Source of the DNA: RGIG9151 sp963635575
GTDB lineage: Bacteria > Bacillota > Clostridia > TANB77 > RGIG9151
NCBI GenBank assembly: GCA_963635575.1
Contig: CAVHFU010000003.1
Coordinates: 6,874 to 70,873 of the forward strand
Length of the DNA: 64,000 nucleotides
Reading direction: 5' to 3'
The notes under the pieces: model-generated
What the model saw: the letters and a program-made list of their open reading frames with translations, nothing else
Databases searched by the model: none
Told to the model about the DNA's origin: nothing
Position numbers and translations under genes: made by a program
In this document: piece after piece, positions 14,798-22,881 of the stretch
How positions within the stretch are numbered: position 1 is the stretch's first letter
How the letters are laid out: each line of letters opens with the position of its first letter

Positions 14798-15937
14798 TTA
14801 TTCTTCTCCGTCGTCTAATAGCATTTTCGACTCAGTATCTGCTAAGCTTGTAACAGAGTTTAATTTTCTTTGGATTTGTCGTGTCCTTACGCCAACTAAC
14901 TTATCTAAGCTATCGTTTGCCTGTTCTAGACGTTTTCTTGTATCGTTTAATACCGATGCGAATGTGTCAAATTCTGTTTTAACAGCCCCGAGTACTCTCC
15001 AAACCTCACTTGTTCTCTTTTGGATTGCTAAAGTTTTAAAGCCCATTTGTAAACTGTTAAGTAATGCAGCCATTGTTGTGGGACCTGCAATAACTATCTT
15101 ATATTTTTCCTGTAATTCTTCAATTAATCCTCTTCTTACCACCTCAGCATATAATCCTTCAAATGGTAAAAACATTATACCGAAATCTGTTGTGTACGGT
15201 GGCTCTAAATATTTTTCTTTAATATCTTTTGCGCAAGATTTAATAACCTTTACAAGTTCTTTTGCCCTATTTTCTATTTCATCTTGATTTCCTGAGTCGT
15301 ATGCGTCGAGTAAATTAGCGTATGCATCTCCAGGAAATTTTGAATCTATTGGTAAATACACCATACCATCCTCATCACCGGGGAATTTAACTGCAAATTC
15401 AACAACATTAGTAGAATTTGGTCTTACTGCCACATTAGTTTCATATTGCTCAGGAGATAAAATCTGTTCTAAAATAGCACCAAGCTGAATTTCTCCTAAA
15501 ATTCCACGCGATTTAACATTAGTCAAAACTTTTTTTAAGTCTCCTACACCTGTTGCTAAATTCTGCATTTCACCAAGCCCTTTATAAACCTGTTCTAGTC
15601 GTTCACTAACAAGTTTAAACGACTGTGAAATCTTATCTTCTAATGTTTTTTGAAGCTTTTCATCAACAGTAGCTCTCATTTCATCAAGCTTTTTATTGTT
15701 ATTTTCTTGAATAGATGATAATTGTTTATCTATTTGAACCATCATATCATTTACAGTCTTTTGCAATGTGTCATTTCTTAATGTAATTTGCTCATTTAAC
15801 TCAGCAAGACGCCTGTCTTGAAGGTCTGTTGCCTGTTTTTGGGAACCCATAAGCATATCCCCCAGCATTTTCATAGCAACTAAAATTACAACAATAAGTA
15901 AAATTGTTATTACTCCTAATCCTATGTATACTTCCAT
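14798..15937 (-). CDS. rmuC: DNA recombination protein RmuC
   Basis: A 379-residue member of the RmuC family: an N-terminal membrane segment (~4-24), a long coiled coil (~30-140), then a conserved PD-(D/E)xK-like nuclease-fold region (RGILGEIQLGAILEQIL, LPIDSKFPGDAY, DFGIMFLPFEGLYAE). The family limits DNA inversions at short inverted repeats; the catalytic role is inferred from fold. ATG 15937 has AGGAGG nearby. A poorly defined AT-rich gap lies before the ppdK promoter; no clear terminator was seen. Confidence 0.95.
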   Translation of the reverse strand: MEVYIGLGVITILLIVVILVAMKMLGDMLMGSQKQATDLQDRRLAELNEQITLRNDTLQKTVNDMMVQIDKQLSSIQENNNKKLDEMRATVDEKLQKTLEDKISQSFKLVSERLEQVYKGLGEMQNLATGVGDLKKVLTNVKSRGILGEIQLGAILEQILSPEQYETNVAVRPNSTNVVEFAVKFPGDEDGMVYLPIDSKFPGDAYANLLDAYDSGNQDEIENRAKELVKVIKSCAKDIKEKYLEPPYTTDFGIMFLPFEGLYAEVVRRGLIEELQEKYKIVIAGPTTMAALLNSLQMGFKTLAIQKRTSEVWRVLGAVKTEFDTFASVLNDTRKRLEQANDSLDKLVGVRTRQIQRKLNSVTSLADTESKMLLDDGEE

Positions 15938-15956
15938 TTCTATTCCTCCTATGTTT

Positions 15957-16616
15957 TTAAATATGCATTCTTCGCTTTACATCATATGCTATTTTTTTAC
16001 CATCAAATATGATTAGCACTGACGTAACAATCATATTAATTCCAAAGCAAATTATTGTTGGAAGTCTTATTACAGCAATAAAACAGAAAGATGCTATAAG
16101 CAAAAGATTTAGCACTAGTAAATTTATCAAATACACGCTATATTCTTCCGGTTGAATTTTTAACGTTCTTATAAGTACACACACGCTAATTGTGGATATT
16201 GTAAGTATTATTGGAATTACGAAATCAAAAGCCCACTTATTCATTCCTGTAGCAAAATCCCACAATATTGATAATAAAATTATAATTACATTCCCTATGT
16301 ACGTAGCTTTTAAAATGTTATCTCGCTTTTTTATTAATGTAAAGGTTATAAGCCATAAACTCACAATACCGGCTATTACATACTCCGACCAATATCCCGT
16401 ATTTTTTAATATAAAGTTTATAATTAATGCCACGAATACAATGAAAATCGAAATAATTCCAAGCAATTTATATGCAAACTTACTTGAATAGTAATTCTTT
16501 ATCTTAGGGAAACTACATTCCTCATCTACACTTATGCCTTCAGTTTTACTTTGGCACAATGGGCACAATTCTGCCTTCCCTCTTATGCTTACCTTGCATT
16601 TCGGACAATATCGCAC
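15957..16616 (-). CDS. Zinc-ribbon membrane protein, DUF6320-like
   Basis: About 219 residues. The N-terminus is a zinc ribbon (CPKCKVSIRGKAELCPLC) on a soluble segment, followed by six hydrophobic segments. I chose GTG 16616, eight to nine bases after AAGGAG inside the end of the upstream gene; ATG 16634 in the same frame is the alternative. The gene follows the acyltransferase at 16621-17871 so closely that translation is probably coupled. Such a zinc-ribbon membrane protein next to an alcohol-acyltransferase-like protein is a recurrent pairing in Clostridia, but the function is unknown. Confidence 0.75.
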   Translation of the reverse strand: MRYCPKCKVSIRGKAELCPLCQSKTEGISVDEECSFPKIKNYYSSKFAYKLLGIISIFIVFVALIINFILKNTGYWSEYVIAGIVSLWLITFTLIKKRDNILKATYIGNVIIILLSILWDFATGMNKWAFDFVIPIILTISTISVCVLIRTLKIQPEEYSVYLINLLVLNLLLIASFCFIAVIRLPTIICFGINMIVTSVLIIFDGKKIAYDVKRRMHI

Positions 16617-16620
16617 ATTT

Positions 16621-17871
16621 TCACGCTCCTTCATCAATAACATTTGCCTCAACGGTAATTTCTAAGCCAAGTTCGGATAACGTCCTAAAAACTCTTTTTT
16701 GAATTTCAGTATTCTTAAATACAGACGAAAATGTCAAAACCAAATTATTTTTATATGAACACATACAAGCTTGCATACCGGATGTACTTACCATCATATC
16801 AAACAGCTTTATGTAATTTTCTACTTCTTTAGGCATACTTATAGCCCCAACATTAGAAAAAGATATAGTCTCGCCCATTTCTGCAATTTTTACAGATAAA
16901 TTAAGCACTATATTTTTAATAAAAAGTGGAACAAGCTTTATTCCTATGTTTTTTTCAACAGAAATTAATGAATTCATTCTCTTTTTTAGTTCGTCTTGGG
17001 TTAATTCCTTTTTTAGTTCCAAACCGGTATAATCAATAAATTCTTTTAACTCACTCATACCTTTATATTCAAAATTCATAACAGCAAAAAAGTTCTTAGA
17101 TGATGCCGATTCAAAATATTTTCTTAAATTTACAGGCACATCTAAATTAATAGATTTCTTCTTATCCTTAAAATCCATCTCATCATAAACAGCTTTTACA
17201 AATATTCCTCCGATTAATGCTGTTAAGCTGCATTTATACTGATGTGCTATTTCTAGTGCTTTATCTAATGGAATTATTCCTTCTACAATTTTTAATGAAC
17301 TACTATCTATCTTTTCGCCTTTTAGCTTATATGCATGTTTTAACTTACTAGTTTTTTTAGAATTCTTATCATAATACTTTTGAAAACTATCTGATCCCTT
17401 TTGAAAAATGGAGGCATCATAGTCGATCTCAGGCACAACATTTTTAAACTCCTCTTTATGCTTTAATGTAATATAGTTTATTACCAATGTTTTTAAAAAC
17501 TGCACCGCACCGGTTCCGTCAGTTAATGTATGATACACTTCTAAATTTATTCGTTTTTTAAAATACGTCACTTCAAACAGTAATTTCTTTACATCTCTAT
17601 CGTATATTTTTCCACACGGTCTTTTATATTCTTCACGCACAACAGGTCTCATTTCACTTTTTTCCAAGTAGTACCAAAAAGCACCTTTCTTCATAACGAC
17701 ACAAAAATTAGGGAATCCAATGATAGTATCGTCCAACGCTTTTTGCAAAACATCGCACTCCACATTATCATATAGTTCACAAGCGAATCTAAAAACCTTT
17801 GTATCGCGTGAATTCGTAGAAGCCGGAAATATCTTAGCTGCATTATCTAGCCTATCCCAATGTTTTTCCAT
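16621..17871 (-). CDS. Condensation/alcohol acyltransferase-like protein (HxxxD)
   Basis: A 416-residue protein of the CoA-dependent acyltransferase fold. It has HTLTDG, the HxxxD(G) catalytic motif, at ~128-133 and a C-terminal SFSNVGAISMP segment resembling the second conserved strand of condensation and BAHD enzymes. It probably transfers an acyl group to an alcohol or amine, perhaps in lipid or surface modification. No signal peptide is seen, so it acts in the cytosol. It lies at the end of the type IV secretion-like gene series and overlaps the translation signals of the next gene. Substrate unknown. Confidence 0.75.
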   Translation of the reverse strand: MEKHWDRLDNAAKIFPASTNSRDTKVFRFACELYDNVECDVLQKALDDTIIGFPNFCVVMKKGAFWYYLEKSEMRPVVREEYKRPCGKIYDRDVKKLLFEVTYFKKRINLEVYHTLTDGTGAVQFLKTLVINYITLKHKEEFKNVVPEIDYDASIFQKGSDSFQKYYDKNSKKTSKLKHAYKLKGEKIDSSSLKIVEGIIPLDKALEIAHQYKCSLTALIGGIFVKAVYDEMDFKDKKKSINLDVPVNLRKYFESASSKNFFAVMNFEYKGMSELKEFIDYTGLELKKELTQDELKKRMNSLISVEKNIGIKLVPLFIKNIVLNLSVKIAEMGETISFSNVGAISMPKEVENYIKLFDMMVSTSGMQACMCSYKNNLVLTFSSVFKNTEIQKRVFRTLSELGLEITVEANVIDEGA

Positions 17872-17895
17872 ATGTATTACCTTTCACCTTTATTT

Positions 17896-18417
17896 TTACT
17901 TTAGATATGCCTCATATACCAACTTACTTCTTTCTAATACTTCATTAGTATCTTCAGCTTTAGCATTTTCGTTAGCAGCTTCCTCATCGTAATCAAACTG
18001 TACAGCTATATTTTTGCCATTTTTAAAATAATATCTTGCTTCACCGCCAACCGTATTAGAAACAGTTTTGTACATAATAAGATTTCCCACCTCGTTAAAG
18101 ATAAATACTTGATTGTCTACAAAGTCACTTGCAAAAATAATTTCTACCATATTTTTTCTTGCTTCAACAGTAGCAATAAGTGCCTCTATCCCTTCTTTCG
18201 AAAAAAACGTCAAAAATTCTCCAACTGTACTACCGCCAATATCTTCTCCGATAGAAGTTTCTACACTACTTATCACTTCGCCTTTCATAGCCTCCATAAC
18301 TACATTATCGATTTTTGAGATCCTACTTTTTTTCACCAAGTTACCACCGCAATTATAGATAGCTACTACTCCGATAATTACTATAAGAACTACTAATATC
18401 TTAACACTTTTACGCAT
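17896..18417 (-). CDS. Membrane-anchored hypothetical protein
   Basis: A 173-residue protein with one N-terminal hydrophobic segment (~7-25) that is either a signal anchor or a signal peptide, then a soluble mixed domain ending in a charged, Ala/Glu-rich helix. No family motif recognised. It sits between the STAS gene and the acyltransferase gene with short gaps, so it is probably cotranscribed. Its extracellular domain could be a sensor or an accessory factor. Confidence 0.75.
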   Translation of the reverse strand: MRKSVKILVVLIVIIGVVAIYNCGGNLVKKSRISKIDNVVMEAMKGEVISSVETSIGEDIGGSTVGEFLTFFSKEGIEALIATVEARKNMVEIIFASDFVDNQVFIFNEVGNLIMYKTVSNTVGGEARYYFKNGKNIAVQFDYDEEAANENAKAEDTNEVLERSKLVYEAYLK

Positions 18418-18438
18418 GTAAATCCCCCCGTAACCACC

Positions 18439-18744
18439 TTAGGCTATTGTTAAAATCCCCATAAACCCAGTTATTTCAAACACTTCTTTTAGTGTTTTAC
18501 TTGCATTAGTTATAACCATTTGCCCCTGCAGTGCATTGATTTTTTTCTGTGTAGCGAGTAACACTCTAAGTCCTGCCGAACTTAAATATGTAATTCCCGC
18601 CATATCAAGTTCTAAATTCTTAACTTCCTCACTAACTAATAAATTTGTAATAGTTGTTTCTAACTCAGGTGCTGTGTTTGTATCAAGTTTTCCCGTAAGT
18701 TCTAAAACAATACCGTCTTCATTATTTTTCTTTACAATTTCCAT
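18439..18744 (-). CDS. STAS-domain anti-sigma factor antagonist
   Basis: A 101-residue single STAS domain of the SpoIIAA/RsbV type. The site YLSSAGLRVLL contains the conserved phosphorylatable Ser region, preceded by LDMAGIT. In partner switching, an RsbW-type kinase phosphorylates such a Ser and a PP2C enzyme removes it. ATG 18744 is preferred because GGAAGGG precedes it at good spacing. The gene is 20 bp from the CPBP protease gene in the type IV-like series. Likely partners in the window are the RsbW-like protein (39560-39967) and the cNMP-binding PP2C (39981-41147); pairing is inferred. Confidence 0.88.
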   Translation of the reverse strand: MEIVKKNNEDGIVLELTGKLDTNTAPELETTITNLLVSEEVKNLELDMAGITYLSSAGLRVLLATQKKINALQGQMVITNASKTLKEVFEITGFMGILTIA

Positions 18745-18765
18745 AAAAGTCATCCCTTCCATATA

Positions 18766-19389
18766 TTAAGTCAAAATAAATGACAATAAATTAACAGACA
18801 TATGTCCTATACTAGACGCAAAAATATTTTCATACTTTCGCATAAAGTATCCGTAAAGCATTGCAGATAGAAATGCAATAACTGCCCAAATAATGTTTCC
18901 ATGCATAATTCCAAACAAAATTGCCTGTAATATTATCGCAATATGTATATTAAAGCACTTTGCTAACTCACCTAATATAAGTCCTCTAAATAAAATCTCT
19001 TCAGTAAATGGTGCTATGACAACAACAGTAATAAAGCCAATCAAGCTTTTTATTCCTTTAAGTTCTGCATCCATTTCTATCATCAATTCACTTCTCATCG
19101 ATTGCGGAAATAGTAACTGAACAGACTGAAAAGCTAAATTTAATGCTAATGAGATAATAATAACAATACCTATTGTTTTTAGCCCTATTTTATTAATTTT
19201 CAGTCTATCTTTAATATTTTGTTTTGCGACTTTTATAAGTAGTAATACCAATAGTCCAAACATTATATCGGCAATTAACGTACTTAGTAAATTATCACTC
19301 GGAATTATACTACTGCATATAGCCTGGCAAATTCCCATAATTGCTATATACGTAAAGCATTTTAGTATTGCTAATATTATTTTTTTCAA
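18766..19389 (-). CDS. CPBP-family intramembrane metalloprotease
   Basis: A 207-residue polytopic membrane protein with the CPBP (Abi, CAAX-like) motifs: EEILFRG, the FxxxH motif FGIMHGN, and a final SIGHMSVNLLSF. These place catalytic Glu and His residues within the membrane. Family members include prenyl-protein proteases and bacteriocin self-immunity proteins. The TTG start 19389 overlaps the stop of the preceding gene (TTGA), indicating translational coupling. Here it could process or protect a component of the secretion-like locus; that is speculative. Confidence 0.9.
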   Translation of the reverse strand: MKKIILAILKCFTYIAIMGICQAICSSIIPSDNLLSTLIADIMFGLLVLLLIKVAKQNIKDRLKINKIGLKTIGIVIIISLALNLAFQSVQLLFPQSMRSELMIEMDAELKGIKSLIGFITVVVIAPFTEEILFRGLILGELAKCFNIHIAIILQAILFGIMHGNIIWAVIAFLSAMLYGYFMRKYENIFASSIGHMSVNLLSFILT

Positions 19390-20180
19390 TTTACTTCATC
19401 CTCTTCTTGTGTAGGATAAAAATATTCATTTATCACGTTATTTATTTCTGCCAACAACTCGTCATTTCCTTTTGAAACAAGTGCTACATACTCAAGGAAT
19501 TTTCCATCCGAAAGTGTGTTAATTTCAAGTGTATCAGAATTTTCAGCCAACATCTTTTCCGCCTCATTTTTATAGCAAATTACTGCATCAATATTATATA
19601 AAAGCAATTGTTCTATTGCAGTATCTAAGCTTTTATATTGCTTAATAGTTGAAGCCACATTTGATACATCAGTTTTTACTAAACTAGCTATTGGTGTTCC
19701 TGTAATAAGTGCCACTTTTTTATCGGATAAATCGTGTATACTAAATACATCTACGCCTTTATTAGTAATTACATATGGTACTTCTTTTGCAAAGATAAGT
19801 GATTGATTAACCTTAAACTTATCACTTTCGTTTTTCTCAATCTTACCGAATGCAACGTCTACATTTCCGTCTAAGAGAAGACCTGTTACTTCTTCTCTTG
19901 ACGTTTTTATAAGATTAACTTTAACTCCGTTTCTCTTTACAAATTCACCTATTAACTGTTCTTCTTGATGATAAATTTTATCATTTTCCTTATCTTTCTC
20001 GTTTTGTTCTGAGTTAGTATCCTTTGTCATAAAAGGATACTCATCAGTAGAAAAAGCAATATTTATCGTTCCATCACCTTGAATTTCTTTTAATGTTCTA
20101 TAGCTAACTTCCTCTTTTCCACAGCCTGTAAACATCAAAGGTATTAAAAGTACCGGCAATATTTTAGCAATTCTTTTCAT
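19386..20180 (-). CDS. Solute-binding lipoprotein (SBP_bac_3 type)
   Basis: A 264-residue lipoprotein with lipobox MFTGC (Cys at ~20) and a bilobed periplasmic-binding fold like amino-acid ABC receptors: INIAFSTDEYPFMTKD, VDVAFGKIEKNES, KKVALITGTPIASLV, IDAVICYKNEAE. No permease or ATPase gene is next to it, so it may be a stand-alone receptor, as in some signalling or conjugation loci. It is 11 bp downstream of the VirB4-like ATPase and overlaps the CPBP gene, so it belongs to that transcript. Confidence 0.82.
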   Translation of the reverse strand: MKRIAKILPVLLIPLMFTGCGKEEVSYRTLKEIQGDGTINIAFSTDEYPFMTKDTNSEQNEKDKENDKIYHQEEQLIGEFVKRNGVKVNLIKTSREEVTGLLLDGNVDVAFGKIEKNESDKFKVNQSLIFAKEVPYVITNKGVDVFSIHDLSDKKVALITGTPIASLVKTDVSNVASTIKQYKSLDTAIEQLLLYNIDAVICYKNEAEKMLAENSDTLEINTLSDGKFLEYVALVSKGNDELLAEINNVINEYFYPTQEEDEVN

Positions 20181-20191
20181 TACATTTCCTC

Positions 20192-22858
20192 CTAACTAAA
20201 TAGTTCCTCAACTTCAGGTGCTGTAACTATCTCAATACTTGTTCTGCTTGTTGGACTTGTTACAACAAATGCTTGACCTCTACCGTTATTAATAATCTTT
20301 TCTTGTTCGCTCTCATTAATTTCACCGGCTTTTTCATACAATTTGCATAAATCATGCATATCGTTTGGTGCAAGTGCGAAAATAAATGAATACTGACAAG
20401 CGTTAATAATTGCCGTGGACTTTCTTGCAATTTCTTCTGTACCAACAAAGTCCTTGATATTTTGTGTAATGATAATTTGCATACCATTATACTTTCTTAT
20501 TCTCTTAGCAAGTTGAAACATAAAGTCTAACGCAATAGGATATTTCTCATCGATAAATACGTGTGCCTCATCAATAACAACAATAATTTTTCTATTTGCA
20601 TTATATTTCATATTATAGTCTCTATTTTTAATAATTTCATTGTCTAGCCATTTTAATACTAAAAGCATTTGTGCATTGGCAATTGTGTTATTTTTATTTG
20701 CAAGCAAACTTTGGAAGTTAAACACAACAAAATTTTCTTCGGTAGAGATTGTTGCCTCTCCGTTCCATAAATTAGAGTTTCTACCACCGGTAGAGAACTT
20801 AGAAATGTACGTAAGAAGTGTTCTTAAGTTATTTTTACTATAATCTCCTTGTGTCTTTTGATATTCAAACAAAATAGCGTCATATAAATCATCAAATGTT
20901 GGGAAATCGGCTGGTTTTAATTTGCTTATATCTGTCGTTTCATCAATTCCTTTAGTAGCATATACTCTTAAAATTAAGTTATTTAGATATTCCATTGCGT
21001 CATTGTCTAATCCACTTAAGATTTGTCTAAAAAATTCTTCTAAGAACTGTAAATGTGCTGCAAAACTTGTATTAGTTGCTCCTTCATCTTCCGTTTCATC
21101 TACACTCGCAACAATTTGGAATGGATTTAATCTTCCTTGCTTTGCGCTTCCCACATCAATAAGTTTACCGTGTAAATTCTTAGCTAAGGTAGAATACTCA
21201 TTTTCAGGGTCTAGAATGAATACTTTACTATCTTCTGCTGCTAAGTTTGTAAGCATCATTTTTGTCGCATATGACTTACCACTACCAGATTTACCTATAA
21301 CAACCATATTACTATTAACTCTTTCTCTATCTCTCCTAAAGAAGTTTAAGAATACCGGATAGCCATTGCTGTTCCCTAAATTAATTCCGCCTTCATCAGA
21401 TAAAACACTATTAACGAATGGGAATACTGCTGCAACGGATGTTGAATGTATACTTCTGGATTTCTTAATAAGTGGGTCATATGCTGAAAGTTGTGTTCCA
21501 ACATATGCATCAAATTGTTGCATAAATAAATCATCTGTCTTAAACCCATCTTCTGATAGTAATCTTTTTACACGTTTTTTTAGATTAACTCTTGATTTTG
21601 CTTTTTCTTCCGATGTTCTTCTATCATAAATTGTGATATATATGTTAACTTCAAATAATGTTTCGTTGTCACTTTGCAAGGTTGCTAAAACTTCAGATAA
21701 TGTATCGATATGGTTGCTTAATTCAATAAGCTTACTTGTCTTGCCTGTTGCATTTCCTTGCCCTCTTAATTCATCTATTGCTCTATCTATACGTCTTACA
21801 GCTTGATACTTATCTACTGGCTTTAATTTCATAACCACCTTTGTATCCGGAATATCGAATAATCTATATCCCCAAGCATTATATACAGACATCGGGAAGT
21901 CTGTAATTCTTAAGTTATGAGTAACTATTCCGTCATATTCAATAGTACGTCCAAACATTTCAATTTTATTAGGTAAAATCCAGTCCATATAGTTTTCAGG
22001 TTCAATATTTTCAACTTCTCTTTCATCAAAGTTATAAGTGTAATTGTACTTTAAGAATATAGCCAATTCCTTATCATTTAACACTTTAACATTCATATTA
22101 TTTGCTGTAAGAGATTCATATGCAAATTTTAATTGTTCCTCAATTAAGGTTTTGTCTGTGTCATATATTACAAGATAATGATACGACTTAATGACTTGCA
22201 TTTCCTTGTTTATGTAATCAATATTTTCTCTACGCTTAGTTAATATTTCTAAACGAACGTTAAATTCTTCTTCTGTTAACATTCCATTAGTAAATGCATT
22301 TCTTAACTCTGCTATTTTTTGGTTTTCTGATTGAATATAGTCATCATAATTAACAGGTCTGTCAATCTTAACTAGATTTGCCGCTTGCTCACCTGATAAA
22401 TTTCTTAAAATTGCACCAAACACTCTATCTATTAAGTTATTTTGTCTAAATTCACTATAAAACTTAAATTCAATTGGAGAAATTTCAATTACACCTGCAA
22501 CATATTTTCCGTTAAAATCAATTAAGCCATTCTCTATTTTACTAAACGGTGTAATATCTTTTATGTCATATTCCTTCTTTTTAGCTTTTACATTAGGATT
22601 TTTTGCAAAATTCCTTCTATATGACAAATGTCTTATTATGTTATTTACAAGTACGTAAGTTTGATCCTCATCAATTTTAACAACTAAAATCACAAATAGC
22701 AATGTGACCGCTAGCATAAGCCAATACTTAAATGTAATATTGGATAAGAATAAGAATACAACAATCGTAACTCCTACTAATCCTATTAAAACATCTACCA
22801 ATCCTACACCCTTAAATAACTCCATTTTTACTCTTGTGTTTTTTGGAATAATACGCAT
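20192..22858 (-). CDS. Type IV secretion ATPase, VirB3-VirB4-like fusion
   Basis: An 888-residue protein. Residues 1-85 contain two membrane segments and resemble PrgI/VirB3. Residues ~100-500 form the VirB4 N-terminal region, and the ATPase follows, with Walker A GKSGSGKS (522-529) and Walker B IVVIDEAH (759-766) plus a Gln-rich IIITQN sensor. VirB4 proteins energise type IV secretion and, in Gram-positives, are commonly fused to or beside a VirB3-like membrane protein. ATG 22858 follows GGAGG. It lies 23 bp downstream of a VirB6-like gene. The best evidence that this locus is a real type IV-like machine. Confidence 0.95.
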   Translation of the reverse strand: MRIIPKNTRVKMELFKGVGLVDVLIGLVGVTIVVFLFLSNITFKYWLMLAVTLLFVILVVKIDEDQTYVLVNNIIRHLSYRRNFAKNPNVKAKKKEYDIKDITPFSKIENGLIDFNGKYVAGVIEISPIEFKFYSEFRQNNLIDRVFGAILRNLSGEQAANLVKIDRPVNYDDYIQSENQKIAELRNAFTNGMLTEEEFNVRLEILTKRRENIDYINKEMQVIKSYHYLVIYDTDKTLIEEQLKFAYESLTANNMNVKVLNDKELAIFLKYNYTYNFDEREVENIEPENYMDWILPNKIEMFGRTIEYDGIVTHNLRITDFPMSVYNAWGYRLFDIPDTKVVMKLKPVDKYQAVRRIDRAIDELRGQGNATGKTSKLIELSNHIDTLSEVLATLQSDNETLFEVNIYITIYDRRTSEEKAKSRVNLKKRVKRLLSEDGFKTDDLFMQQFDAYVGTQLSAYDPLIKKSRSIHSTSVAAVFPFVNSVLSDEGGINLGNSNGYPVFLNFFRRDRERVNSNMVVIGKSGSGKSYATKMMLTNLAAEDSKVFILDPENEYSTLAKNLHGKLIDVGSAKQGRLNPFQIVASVDETEDEGATNTSFAAHLQFLEEFFRQILSGLDNDAMEYLNNLILRVYATKGIDETTDISKLKPADFPTFDDLYDAILFEYQKTQGDYSKNNLRTLLTYISKFSTGGRNSNLWNGEATISTEENFVVFNFQSLLANKNNTIANAQMLLVLKWLDNEIIKNRDYNMKYNANRKIIVVIDEAHVFIDEKYPIALDFMFQLAKRIRKYNGMQIIITQNIKDFVGTEEIARKSTAIINACQYSFIFALAPNDMHDLCKLYEKAGEINESEQEKIINNGRGQAFVVTSPTSRTSIEIVTAPEVEELFS

Positions 22859-22881
22859 TTTTACATCCTCCCTAATTTCTA

